Assembly (NCBI GenBank): GCA_002422985.1
Contig: DITZ01000066.1
Coordinates: 53,927-94,774 of the forward strand
Origin: Sphingomonadales bacterium UBA6171
GTDB taxonomy: Bacteria; Pseudomonadota; Alphaproteobacteria; Sphingomonadales; Sphingomonadaceae
Direction of reading: 5' to 3'
Length of the DNA stretch: 40,848 nucleotides
Shown: one piece after another, positions 8,486 to 16,462 of the stretch
Numbering within the stretch: the stretch's first letter is position 1
Layout: each line of letters opens with the position of its first letter
Notes under the pieces: model-generated
The model's input: the letters and a program-made list of their open reading frames with translations, nothing else
Database searches by the model: none
What the model was told of the DNA's origin: nothing
Program-made: the position numbers and the translations under genes

Positions 8486-9352
8486 ATGACCAGCCGTCTG
8501 GAAGAAAGTGAAAATTGGGTCCGCATGTCGGGCGTCAGCCGCCGGGCGGCCATCGGCGGCGGGGCCGCCGCGCTTGGCTATGCGCTCGCCGCCCAGCCGG
8601 TGTCGGCCGCCCGTCCGCCCACGCCCACCGACTCTATGGTCGCGGGCGACATTCTGTTCCCCACCGGCGACATCGCCATGAGCGCCTATCGCGCCAGGCC
8701 CAAAGGCGTGAAAAACCCGCCGGTCATTCTCGTCATTCAGGAAATCTTCGGCGTCCACGAATGGATAAGGGACATTACCCGCCGCTTCGCCGCCGCCGGC
8801 TATTATGCCATCGCGCCGAATCTTTATCAGCGGCAGGGCGACGCCTCCAGAATCGCCGACATCAAGACGCTGATTACCGACATCGTCTCCAAGGTGCCCG
8901 ACGCGCAGGTGATGGCGGATCTTGACGCGCTCGTCGCCTTCGCCGGCGCGGATGGCGGCAATGCCAAGCAACTGGGCATCACCGGCTTCTGCTGGGGCGG
9001 GCGCATCACCTGGCTCTATGCCCACCACAACCCGGCGCTGAAGGCCGGCGTCGCCTGGTATGGCCGCCTGCTCGGCCAGCCGTCCGCCCTGCAACCCACG
9101 CACCCGATCGGTGTGGCCGCCAGCCTGAAGGCCCCCGTCCTTGGTCTTTATGGCGCGCTGGATCAGGGCATCCCGGTCGCCGATGTGGAGAAGATGAACG
9201 CCGCGCTGAAAGCCGCGAACGCCCCCTCTTTCATCCGCCTGTTTCCAGACGCAGACCATGGCTTCCTCGCAGACTATCGCCCCAGCTACAGCCCGGCCGC
9301 GGCCGCGGCCGGCTGGGCCGACGCGCTGGCCTGGTTCAAGAAGAAACTCTGA
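8486..9352 (+). CDS. Dienelactone hydrolase family protein, Tat-type signal
   Basis: A 288-residue alpha/beta hydrolase of the dienelactone hydrolase family. The catalytic triad is visible as C169 in GFCWGG, D226 in ALDQGIP and H258 in DADHGF, with the E86 of the QEIFG block that normally orients the cysteine. The N-terminus carries a twin arginine (SRRAAIGGG, R19-R20) and a hydrophobic run ending in AQPVSA, so it is probably exported by Tat. GAGGGAGC lies 6-12 bases before the ATG at 8486; the ATG at 8525 is an alternative start. It could act on lactones or esters in the periplasm. Exported homologues are common, and the true substrate is not known. Confidence 0.9.
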   Translation: MTSRLEESENWVRMSGVSRRAAIGGGAAALGYALAAQPVSAARPPTPTDSMVAGDILFPTGDIAMSAYRARPKGVKNPPVILVIQEIFGVHEWIRDITRRFAAAGYYAIAPNLYQRQGDASRIADIKTLITDIVSKVPDAQVMADLDALVAFAGADGGNAKQLGITGFCWGGRITWLYAHHNPALKAGVAWYGRLLGQPSALQPTHPIGVAASLKAPVLGLYGALDQGIPVADVEKMNAALKAANAPSFIRLFPDADHGFLADYRPSYSPAAAAAGWADALAWFKKKL

Positions 9353-9368
9353 CCGCCCCGCGCAGGCC

Positions 9369-9410
9369 AGGGCGGGCTGCCATTCCGTTCACAGCGTGAC
9401 AACCCGCCCT
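9369..9410. terminator. Convergent intergenic hairpin, candidate bidirectional terminator
   Basis: A perfect 8-bp GC stem (AGGGCGGG at 9369-9376, CCCGCCCT at 9403-9410) with a 26-nt loop that holds a smaller TCAC/GTGA stem. It sits exactly between the 3' ends of the dienelactone hydrolase (plus) and DUF4403 (minus) genes. There is no clear T-run, so intrinsic termination is only suggested. Confidence 0.4.
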
Positions 9411-10948
9411 CACTTCGCTTCGGGCAGCGGATCGAAGCGCAGGCTTGCCACCCCCTGCGCCTCAACCGGCAGATACAGGCCCTGCCCCACCGGCTGCACC
9501 ACGCCATGCATCACCTTTTCGATCGTCGCGTCCAGCACCAGATCGCCCACGCGCTTGTCTGAAAGCGCCTTGTCCACCTTCGCCTTCAGTTTGCCGAAAT
9601 CCCTGCTGAAATCCTGGCCCAGCGCGCGCTCGATTCCCGCCAGCACCGCAGGCGACTGCGCCACCCTCATCAGGATATTGCCTTTCAGATCAAACTGGTC
9701 GCCGGCAATCACCAGTTCCTTCACTTCCACCCGTTGCGATCCGGGCTGGTTCACGGGCCGCCCCGTCAGCCAGACGGTGCCCCTGGTGGCGATGAGGCCC
9801 ATATGCGCCCTGGCCGCAATCGGCAGGCCGATGGCAATCTTGCCGCCCTGGGTTGTGTAAATGGTCGGGCTGCCGAATCTCACCTTCATATCGCCCACGG
9901 CGGGCACGGCAATGGGCCTGGTCGCCAGCTTGGCCAGCTCTTTTTCCAGCACCGGCGCCAGCTCCCGGTAATCCGCGACCACCGGCAGCGCAAAGCGGAA
10001 GCCGCTGGTCTTGCCGACCGACGCGGCAGGCGGCAGCGGTGTCGGGGCGGCGGCGGGCGGCTTGTCGCCCAGGAAGGTTTCCGTGCGTGCCACCAGCCCC
10101 AGCGTCACCACCGCCTGGCCCTTGTCGAAATGAAAATCGCCCACGCCCAGCTGCTGTGGCGTCACCCGCAGCCACACCGGCGGATTCCGGGCGTTCAGCG
10201 TCAGCACCGTGAAGCCACTGTGCCACAGCTTTTCCACCTGCTGCGGCATGTTCAGCTTCCGGAGCTTCGGCGGCAGATCGCGTTCCAGCCTGGCAACCAC
10301 CGCCGCCAGCTTTGGATCAGCCTTTCCGGCGAAGGTGAAACGCTTGCCCAATATCTCGATGCCGGGCTTTTCGGTCCAGCCATAATCCACGTCCAGCTTC
10401 GCCGTCGGATGCCAGTCCTTCCCCACGCCCAGCCTTATCCAGGCCTTCACCTCGGCCGCGCCATCGGCGGTTTCCGAAAGCAGCTTGCCCACATCCCTGG
10501 CGCTCACGCTGGCCCGCACCGGCATGGTAACGCGCAGCCGCCCGCCCTCGCCGGTCACGCTGATCTTCCCGCGCGTCACCTGCCCCACCACCCGGCACGA
10601 CAGGTCCGGCGTGATCTTCGCCTTTTTGAAGCCGGTCCTGCACGGCACATCCTTGCAGGCATCGCCCTTGCAGGGCCGCACATGCTTCAAACACAGCGTC
10701 AGCCGCACCGCCGGCACACAGGCTTTTTCCTGCTGATCGATGGACCACAGCGTCGCGGGCACCGCTTCTTCCAGCACGCGCTCGATGTCGGCTATGTTCA
10801 TGCTCAGCGGCACGGCCATATGCGACACCATCTGCGGAATCTGCGCCGGCGTCGTCACCCGCGGCGGCGCGGGGTTGCCCTTGTCTGCGCCGCCACAGGC
10901 CGCCAGCAGCATTGCGCCCAGCATGCCAAGGATATGCCCCCGCTGCAT
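9410..10948 (-). CDS. DUF4403 family lipoprotein
   Basis: A 512-residue predicted lipoprotein of the DUF4403 family. The signal peptide ends in a lipobox (LLAAC, acylated C18) and is followed by a proline-rich linker. The N-terminal repeat (PLSMNIADIERVLEEAVP) is the family start, and the middle (CRTGFKKAKITPDL) and C-terminal parts (LDATIEKVMHGVVQPVGQGLYLPVEAQG) also fit. The protein looks like tandem beta-rich SMP/BPI-like repeats, which suggests an envelope role, but no function is established. It begins 4 bp after the upstream alpha/beta hydrolase stop, so they share a transcript. Confidence 0.86.
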   Translation of the reverse strand: MQRGHILGMLGAMLLAACGGADKGNPAPPRVTTPAQIPQMVSHMAVPLSMNIADIERVLEEAVPATLWSIDQQEKACVPAVRLTLCLKHVRPCKGDACKDVPCRTGFKKAKITPDLSCRVVGQVTRGKISVTGEGGRLRVTMPVRASVSARDVGKLLSETADGAAEVKAWIRLGVGKDWHPTAKLDVDYGWTEKPGIEILGKRFTFAGKADPKLAAVVARLERDLPPKLRKLNMPQQVEKLWHSGFTVLTLNARNPPVWLRVTPQQLGVGDFHFDKGQAVVTLGLVARTETFLGDKPPAAAPTPLPPAASVGKTSGFRFALPVVADYRELAPVLEKELAKLATRPIAVPAVGDMKVRFGSPTIYTTQGGKIAIGLPIAARAHMGLIATRGTVWLTGRPVNQPGSQRVEVKELVIAGDQFDLKGNILMRVAQSPAVLAGIERALGQDFSRDFGKLKAKVDKALSDKRVGDLVLDATIEKVMHGVVQPVGQGLYLPVEAQGVASLRFDPLPEAK

Positions 10949-10952
10949 CCGC

Positions 10953-11696
10953 CTATCCCTTCCGCAGCCAGTCGATCATGGCGTCCGCCAGCGCCGCTTT
11001 GGTCACCGATGCCATGTGATTGCCCGGAATTTCGGCATATTCCGCATTGGGCAAAGCCGCCGCCAGATCGGGCGCAGAACCATTATCAGCATCATCCGCC
11101 CCGCAAAGCACCAATATGGGCAGTTTCAGCGCCGCCAGTTCCTCCGCCGCCGTCGCCTGCTGGCTGCGCAGCAGATGCACCATCATGTCCGGATCGCGGA
11201 TGTTCGATTTCATGAACGCCTCGGCCATAAATTCGCCGGACCCGCGCGGCCAGCTGCCGCGCCCCTCGATCATGCGGATGAACCAGCTGGCGCGCGCATC
11301 GCCCCCCACCAGCCCCTGCAACCCCATGCCCGCCAAGATTGCCCGGCGCGGCCGCATCCCGCGCGCCATCAGCCGCACCGCCGTCCGCGCGCCCATGGAA
11401 TAGCCGCACAGGATGAAATCATCCCCCAGCCCCAGTTGCGCCACGATCGCTTCTGTATCCAGCGCCAGCACATCGGCCGGATAGGCTTCGGCCGCGCGCG
11501 GGCTTTCCGACCGCCCGTGCCCGCGAAAATCCGGCATGAACAGCCGATAGCCCGCCGCCACCAGCCGCTTTGCCGTGCCAAAGCGCAGCCAGTTGATATC
11601 CGCACTGGAAAACAGCCCGTGCAGCAGCAGCATCGGCGTCCCCTCGCCCATCTGCGTCATATTCAGCCGCGTGCCATCAAATCCGGTAACATCCAT
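10953..11696 (-). CDS. Alpha/beta hydrolase
   Basis: A 247-residue alpha/beta hydrolase. The oxyanion-hole segment LLLHGLFSS, the strand MPDFRGHGRSESP, the nucleophile elbow GYSMG (S100), an acid in LVLCGADDAD (D201 or D202) and H227 in IPGNHMAS complete the triad. The ATG at 11696 is preferred; a TTG two codons upstream is in frame. There is no signal peptide, so it is cytoplasmic. It forms an operon with the DUF4403 lipoprotein and is divergent from telA. The substrate cannot be inferred. Confidence 0.87.
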   Translation of the reverse strand: MDVTGFDGTRLNMTQMGEGTPMLLLHGLFSSADINWLRFGTAKRLVAAGYRLFMPDFRGHGRSESPRAAEAYPADVLALDTEAIVAQLGLGDDFILCGYSMGARTAVRLMARGMRPRRAILAGMGLQGLVGGDARASWFIRMIEGRGSWPRGSGEFMAEAFMKSNIRDPDMMVHLLRSQQATAAEELAALKLPILVLCGADDADNGSAPDLAAALPNAEYAEIPGNHMASVTKAALADAMIDWLRKG

Positions 11697-11792
11697 CGCC
11701 AAACGCTAGCCATGCGCGCACCCTTGCGAAAGGGGGGGGCAGGGGCCATTCTATGCGGCGAGGGCATTTTCAACAGAACAGGCGATCACCAG

Positions 11793-12986
11793 ATGGCGAC
11801 CACCACCGAAACCAAGCTCAAACTCGACGCCCCCGAACCCATCGCCGCGGTCGCACCAGAGGCCGCAGCCGGCCTGGTGCCGGTTTCCGAAGGCATCCGC
11901 AGCGAACTGGAACAGAAGGTTGACCGATTCGTCGACGACCTGCTGGCGCAGGATCCGAACAGCCCGGAATTCGGCAAGCGCGTCGATGCCCTGGCCGCAC
12001 TGGGACAGAAACAGATTGCGGAGGCCGCCGGCCAGTCCAACCGCTTCCTCGACCGGCCGGTGCGCGCCATCGAATCCGAAACCGGCATCGGCGCGGATCT
12101 CACCGAACTGCGCCGCACGGTGGAGGATCTGGACCCGTCCACCCGCGGCAACCTCACCACCAGGCGCAAGATTCTCGGCATCATCCCCTTTGGCAACCGG
12201 GCGCGCGAATATTTTGACAGCTACCGTTCCGCCCAGAGCCATATCGCGGCCATCCTGAAGCGCCTGGCCAACGGCAAGGAAGAGCTGCTGCGCGACAATG
12301 CCGCCATCGATGTCGAGCGCCGCAACCTGTGGGAAGCCATGGGCAGGCTGGAGCAGATGATTATCGTCTCCAAACAGCTGGACGGCCGGCTGGAGGACAA
12401 AGCCAACGAGCTGGACCATACCGACCCTGCCAAAGCCAAGGCCATCCGCGAAACCGCCCTGTTCTACACCCGCCAGCGCACGACCGACCTGCTCACCCAG
12501 ATGGCGGTTTCCGTGCAGGGCTATCTGGCGCTCGATCTGGTGAAGAAGAATAATGTGGAGCTGGTGAAAGGCGTCGATCGCGCCTCCACCACCACGGTCT
12601 CGGCACTCCGCACGGCGATAACCGTCGCGCAGGCGCTCACCTCGCAGAAGCTGGTGCTCGATCAGATCAGCGCGCTCAACAGCACCACCGCCAATGTGAT
12701 CGAGGGCACGGGCACGATGCTGCGCACGCAGACCGGCGAAATCCACCGGCAGGCCGCCTCCTCCACCATCCCGCTGGAAACGCTGAAACAGGCGTTCCAG
12801 AACATCTATCTCACCATGGATTCGATTGACCAGTTCAAGGCCGAGGCGCTGGTGTCGATGAAAACCACCGTGGACGCGCTGACGACCGAGGTGGAAAAAT
12901 CGCGTGGCTATATCGCGCGCGCCGAAGGCGCGTCGCAGGCGCGCATCGGCGAAATCGAATCGCCCTTCGCCCCGGTGAAGGGCTGA
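11793..12986 (+). CDS. TelA/KlaA-family toxic anion resistance protein
   Basis: A 397-residue mainly helical soluble protein of the TelA family, named for tellurite resistance but also tied to envelope stress and toxic anion tolerance. Typical segments are KILGIIPFGNRAREYFDSYRSAQ in overlapping pieces, the LERRNLWEAMGRLEQMI region, QMAVSVQGYLALDLVKKNN and RASTTTVSALRTAITVAQAL. The ATG at 11793 gives the family N-terminus; the frame continues far upstream only as a shadow of the antisense hydrolase gene. The next gene starts 4 bp after the stop and encodes a membrane partner. The pair matches the common TelA plus XpaC-like arrangement. An 8-G run lies 53 bp upstream of the start. Confidence 0.9.
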   Translation: MATTTETKLKLDAPEPIAAVAPEAAAGLVPVSEGIRSELEQKVDRFVDDLLAQDPNSPEFGKRVDALAALGQKQIAEAAGQSNRFLDRPVRAIESETGIGADLTELRRTVEDLDPSTRGNLTTRRKILGIIPFGNRAREYFDSYRSAQSHIAAILKRLANGKEELLRDNAAIDVERRNLWEAMGRLEQMIIVSKQLDGRLEDKANELDHTDPAKAKAIRETALFYTRQRTTDLLTQMAVSVQGYLALDLVKKNNVELVKGVDRASTTTVSALRTAITVAQALTSQKLVLDQISALNSTTANVIEGTGTMLRTQTGEIHRQAASSTIPLETLKQAFQNIYLTMDSIDQFKAEALVSMKTTVDALTTEVEKSRGYIARAEGASQARIGEIESPFAPVKG

Positions 12987-12990
12987 GCTC

Positions 12991-13707
12991 ATGGCCATGT
13001 TGCCCGAAACCCGCGCGGCGCTCGCCCGCTATGACGAATGGGCGGCGCGCGCGCTGAAAACGCCGGACCAGATCAGCGTCACCACAAGGCGGCTGGAGCG
13101 CAAGACCCGCGCCGCCGGCCGCCGGCTGCGCAACATGCTGTTCGGCGTGTTCGCCGTGATGCTCGCGGCCTTCCTTTATGGCAATATCGTTGCGCCGCTC
13201 GGCTTTCTGGGCCTGATGGTCACCATGTTTGCGGCCATATGCGTGATGGTGCTGCTCTCCAGTTGGCCGCGCGTGCGCGAAGCCCGGCTGGAAAGCCTGC
13301 CCGAAGCCTCGCTCACCGCGCTGCCGGCCGAAGTCGATCACTGGCTGGAATCGCAGCGCCGGCTGCTGCCCCCGCCGGCCGCCCGCGATATCGACAGCAT
13401 CATGGCCCAGCTGGACCGGCTGGCACCGGAACTGGCCAAGCTCGACCCCGCCTCCCCCATGGCAGACGACGCCCGCCGGCTGGTGGGCGATCATCTGCCG
13501 CGGCTGGTGCGCACCTATGTGGAAGTGCCCGCCACCCACCGCGCCACGCCAGAGGCCACCGCCCGCCTGCGCGAGGGGCTGAAAGTCGTGGGCAGCGAGA
13601 TCGAACGGATGACCACCACCATCGCAAAAGCAAGCCTGGACGCACTGGAAGTGGAAGGCAAATTCCTCGAAAACCGCTATCAGCCCGCCAGGCGGATCGA
13701 GGGATAG
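12991..13707 (+). CDS. TelA-associated two-helix membrane protein (XpaC-like)
   Basis: A 238-residue protein with a basic N-terminal region, two close transmembrane helices (about residues 49-64 and 67-90) and a long helical, probably coiled-coil, C-terminal cytoplasmic domain (LDRLAPELAKLDP, LKVVGSEIERMTTTIAKAS). The architecture and its place 4 bp after telA suggest the XpaC-like (5-bromo-4-chloroindolyl phosphate hydrolysis) group that commonly pairs with TelA. I infer a membrane anchor for TelA. The last 28 bp overlap the 3' end of the convergent vapC-like toxin gene. The family assignment is from context more than motif. Confidence 0.7.
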   Translation: MAMLPETRAALARYDEWAARALKTPDQISVTTRRLERKTRAAGRRLRNMLFGVFAVMLAAFLYGNIVAPLGFLGLMVTMFAAICVMVLLSSWPRVREARLESLPEASLTALPAEVDHWLESQRRLLPPPAARDIDSIMAQLDRLAPELAKLDPASPMADDARRLVGDHLPRLVRTYVEVPATHRATPEATARLREGLKVVGSEIERMTTTIAKASLDALEVEGKFLENRYQPARRIEG

Positions 13708-14102
13708 GCCGTCAGTGCCACAATATGGCGGGCATAGGCAGACTGGCCGACCGCTGCCAGAAAGCGCTGATCCGCCGTCACCAGCCGCGCATCGCGCCTG
13801 ATGGCCAGCGCCAGATAGAGGCAGTCATAGACCGGATGTCCCAGCGCCACCGCCAGATCCAGCGCATCCTGTACCAGCTCAGACGATGGTATCATCAGCG
13901 CAATCAGCGCTTCCAACCGGCTGATATCATGCCGCATCGCCACCGTTTCGCCGCGCCGGAGCTTTGACCACAGGGCACTCGCCGCCTCGATCATGATGAG
14001 ATCAGGCGCCACCACTTCCTCGCTGAGGAAAAATTCGGCGGCAATGTCGCTGTCTGTTTCAATCGCCAGCATCTTCACCAGCACGCTGGCATCAGCGATC
14101 AT
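13680..14102 (-). CDS. VapC/FitB-type PIN-domain toxin
   Basis: A 140-residue PIN-domain ribonuclease, toxin of a type II toxin-antitoxin pair. All four acidic metal ligands are seen: D4 (MIADASVLV), E39 (MIEAASALW), D93 (VYDCLY) and D111 (TADQRF). Length and motif spacing are normal, so it should be active. Its start overlaps the antitoxin stop as ATGA, which couples translation so that antitoxin is made first. FitB/VapC toxins cut tRNA or rRNA; the target here is unknown. Its 3' end runs 28 bp into the convergent TelA-partner gene. Confidence 0.92.
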   Translation of the reverse strand: MIADASVLVKMLAIETDSDIAAEFFLSEEVVAPDLIMIEAASALWSKLRRGETVAMRHDISRLEALIALMIPSSELVQDALDLAVALGHPVYDCLYLALAIRRDARLVTADQRFLAAVGQSAYARHIVALTAYPSIRLAG

Positions 14103-14347
14103 CGCTCGTCCCGTGCCTCCCGGATGAGAATCCAGCCGTCCGTCTGCGGCACGCCGGGTGCCTTCAACCGCTCGCCCTCGGCCTGCAACTCCGCAATCAG
14201 CACAGATTTTTCCTCACGGCTCAGCACCGTGCCCCGCGTCAACGCCTTGCGCGCCTCCGCCTCCAGCGAGGTGGATGCCGCCTTTGCCCGCCGCTTCAGC
14301 GTTTCGATGACATTGTCGTCAAGATTGCGGATAAGAAGCTGTCCCAT
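14099..14347 (-). CDS. FitA/VapB-type ribbon-helix-helix antitoxin
   Basis: An 82-residue antitoxin. The N-terminal ribbon-helix-helix (MGQLLIRNLDDNVIETLKRR followed by AKAASTSLEAEARKAL) is the FitA form, which binds operator DNA, and the C-terminal part should wrap the PIN toxin. The frame stays open upstream to 14458, but the ATG at 14347 gives the family start and lies right behind a promoter and operator. There is no Shine-Dalgarno sequence because the operator occupies that place, which points to a leaderless or nearly leaderless mRNA. Confidence 0.9.
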   Translation of the reverse strand: MGQLLIRNLDDNVIETLKRRAKAASTSLEAEARKALTRGTVLSREEKSVLIAELQAEGERLKAPGVPQTDGWILIREARDER

Positions 14348-14351
14348 GCAG

Positions 14352-14376
14352 CGATGATAGCAGATTGCTATCATCG
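14352..14376. promoter_or_regulatory. Palindromic operator of the FitAB-like pair
   Basis: A perfect inverted repeat: arms of 11 bp (CGATGATAGCA at 14352-14362 and its reverse complement at 14366-14376) around a 3-bp centre. The inner arms TGATAGCA and TGCTATCA match the half-sites I recall for the gonococcal FitAB operator. It ends 4 bp before the antitoxin ATG and covers the spacer and -10 of the promoter. It is therefore the likely site of autorepression by the toxin-antitoxin complex. Confidence 0.8.
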
Positions 14377-14382
14377 TCACAA
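14354..14382 (-). promoter_or_regulatory. Promoter of the FitAB-like pair
   Basis: Read on the minus strand: -35 TTGTGA (14377-14382), a 17-bp spacer (14360-14376) and -10 TATCAT (14354-14359, five of six to TATAAT). Seven bases downstream of the -10 is the A of the antitoxin ATG, so the message would begin at or next to the start codon. The operator palindrome lies across the spacer and -10. Confidence 0.65.
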
Positions 14383-14528
14383 GGAGGCCGCGCCAATTCC
14401 AAAAAGCGCAGCCGCGCCGTCGGTCCCCGGCCAGGCCCTTAGCGCGGGCAAAGCCCACGCGCCGGTTTTGGCCGTTGCCGGCCGGGCTTGCGGCGGGTCC
14501 GCAGGCCTTCGCCGGATTGCGGCCGCCT

Positions 14529-15569
14529 TCAGCCCTTCTTCAGATGCCGCCTGCCCAGCAGCTCGGCGATCTGCACCGCGTTCAGTGCCGCTCCCTTGCG
14601 CAGATTGTCGGAAACGCACCACAGCGACAGGCCGTTTTCCACCGTCGGGTCGCGCCGCACGCGGCTCACAAAGGTCGCATAGTCGCCCACACACTCCAGC
14701 GGCGTGACATATCCACCATCCTCGCGCTTATCGATCAGCATCACGCCGGGCGCCTCGCGCAGCAGGCTTTGCGCCTTCGCCACCGAGAGCGGCCGTTCGA
14801 ATTCGATGCTCAGCGCCTCGGAATGGCCAACAAACACCGGCACGCGCACGCAGGTCGCGGTCACGCCGATATCGGGGTCGAGAATCTTGTTGGTCTCGAC
14901 CGCCATCTTCCATTCTTCCTTGGTATAGCCGGCATAGCCGCTGTCCCCGTCCAGAAACACGTCGATATGCGGGATCACGTTGAACGCGATCTGCTTGGTG
15001 AACTTCCGCGATTCCTTCGCGTCGCCCACAAACACCGCGCGCGTCTGCTCGAACAGCTCGTCCATCCCCGCCTTGCCCGCGCCGGAAACCGACTGATAGG
15101 TCGAAACCACCACCCGCTTGATGCAAGCCGCGTCATGCAGCGGCTTCAGCGCCACCACCATCTGCGCGGTGGAACAGTTCGGGTTCGCGATGATATTCTT
15201 CACCGCATAGCCATCGATCGCGTCCGGATTCACTTCCGGCACGATCAGCGGCACGTCCGGGTCCATGCGATAAAGCGACGAATTGTCGATCACCACGCAA
15301 CCGGCCGCAGCCGCAATCGGCGCATAAATCGTCGTCGCGACCGAACCGACGGCAAACAACGCCATATCCCAGCCCGTGAAATCGAAATATTCCAGCGACT
15401 GAACCTTCAATTTCTTGCCGGTGTCGCCGAAGTCAATAATGTCGCCCTGGCTGCGCGATGATGCAACGGCGGCGATTTCCGCAATCGGAAACTCGCGCTC
15501 GGCCAGAATGTTCAGCATTTCGCGCCCGACATTGCCGGTCGCTCCAACGACGACGACCCGATATCCCAC
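14529..15569 (-). CDS. asd: Aspartate-semialdehyde dehydrogenase
   Basis: A 346-residue NADP-dependent enzyme that reduces aspartyl phosphate to aspartate semialdehyde, the branch point for lysine, threonine, methionine and meso-diaminopimelate. The N-terminal GATGNVGREML loop binds NADP. The catalytic C132 lies in NPNCSTAQ. VVVSTYQSVSGAGKAGMDEL, FNVIPHIDVF and the late H of FVGHSEAL complete the family pattern. The start is GTG at 15569, with GGAG about 9 bases upstream. It is divergent from the GspN-like gene and appears to be transcribed alone. A glycine/arginine-coding GC-rich gap of about 70 bp separates it from the antitoxin promoter. Confidence 0.96.
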   Translation of the reverse strand: MGYRVVVVGATGNVGREMLNILAEREFPIAEIAAVASSRSQGDIIDFGDTGKKLKVQSLEYFDFTGWDMALFAVGSVATTIYAPIAAAAGCVVIDNSSLYRMDPDVPLIVPEVNPDAIDGYAVKNIIANPNCSTAQMVVALKPLHDAACIKRVVVSTYQSVSGAGKAGMDELFEQTRAVFVGDAKESRKFTKQIAFNVIPHIDVFLDGDSGYAGYTKEEWKMAVETNKILDPDIGVTATCVRVPVFVGHSEALSIEFERPLSVAKAQSLLREAPGVMLIDKREDGGYVTPLECVGDYATFVSRVRRDPTVENGLSLWCVSDNLRKGAALNAVQIAELLGRRHLKKG

Positions 15570-15707
15570 GTCTCATTCTCCAGTTCAGTTTCCACCGCCC
15601 CATGCCGGGCAGGCCGCGCGGCTTGAAGCATCACGTCCGCAACGTCAACGCTCTTGACGGATAGCTGCCCATGTGGCCGGTCGGGGAAATAGCCCGAAAG
15701 TTCCCCG

Positions 15708-16433
15708 ATGCGCTGGATATTGCTGATTCTGCTCGCCCTTGGCCTCACCGTCTGGTTCCTGCCGCTCTCGCTGGTCGCCCCGCGCCTGGTGCCGGAGCTG
15801 AAGGCCGACTCCATCTCCGGCAGCATCTGGAACGGCCGCATCCGCAACGCCCGCTATAACGGCCTGCTGCTCGGCGATCTCGATGTAGAGGCGGACCCCT
15901 ATTCCCTCCTCTCGGGTGAACCCGGCCTGCGCTTCTCCCGCCTTGGCAACCGCCGGCTGGAAGGCCGGGTTTCCGGCAACCGCCGCACACAGAATGTCAG
16001 CGGGCTCAGCGGCGATCTCGAACTGCCGCTGCTGCCGGCCCCGGTGCCGCCCATAGGCGTGCGGCTGGACAATGTGATCGCCAGCATCGGCCCCAATGGC
16101 TGCAAGGCCGCCGGCGGCCGGGTGGAAGCCAGCCTCCCCGGCCTGCCGTTCCTGGGCAACGCGCCGCGCCTCTCCGGCACCCCGGCCTGCGATGGCGACG
16201 CCTTCATCGCGCGCCTCACCAGCCCCAACGCCCTCGTCGGCGTCAACCTCCGCGCCTGGAAAGACGGCCGCTGGCAGGCCAGCATCGTCGCCAACAGCAG
16301 CCATCCGCTGGCCACCGCGCCATTGCGCCAGCTCGGCTTCGTGCAGGGGCCGGACGGCCTGCACATCAGCCGCCAGGGCGGCGGGCCGGGTGCAGCGTCT
16401 GCGCAGAGTCCCCACCCCCGGCCCCTCCCCTGA
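15708..16433 (+). CDS. GspN-like type II secretion protein N
   Basis: A 241-residue bitopic protein: an N-terminal transmembrane helix (residues 3-24) followed by a periplasmic beta-rich domain with the SGSIWNGRIRNARYNG motif seen in GspN (type II secretion protein N). It stands alone; no other gsp genes are in the window. The last dozen residues (SAQSPHPRPLP) are encoded by a REP-like repeat, and the TGA stop lies in the loop of that hairpin, so the native C-terminus was probably replaced when the repeat landed. The assignment is moderately sure because GspN is poorly conserved. Confidence 0.62.
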   Translation: MRWILLILLALGLTVWFLPLSLVAPRLVPELKADSISGSIWNGRIRNARYNGLLLGDLDVEADPYSLLSGEPGLRFSRLGNRRLEGRVSGNRRTQNVSGLSGDLELPLLPAPVPPIGVRLDNVIASIGPNGCKAAGGRVEASLPGLPFLGNAPRLSGTPACDGDAFIARLTSPNALVGVNLRAWKDGRWQASIVANSSHPLATAPLRQLGFVQGPDGLHISRQGGGPGAASAQSPHPRPLP

Positions 16434-16448
16434 AGGGGAGGGGAGGAA
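16410..16448 (+). repeat. REP-like 39-nt hairpin element, copy 1
   Basis: This copy matches, in inverted orientation, the element at 31600-31638 in 35 of 39 bases; the four differences are in the central six bases. It holds a perfect stem (CCCCTCCCC at 16422-16430, GGGGAGGGG at 16435-16443) with a TGAA loop. The loop contains the gspN stop codon. The element lies between convergent genes and could also end transcription from both sides. Confidence 0.75.
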
Positions 16449-16462
16449 CCCCGGAAGCGCCC

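Noticed and set aside
10740..11792. A 350-residue N-terminal extension of TelA
   Set aside because: It is the open antisense frame of the alpha/beta hydrolase gene. TelA homology begins at 11793.
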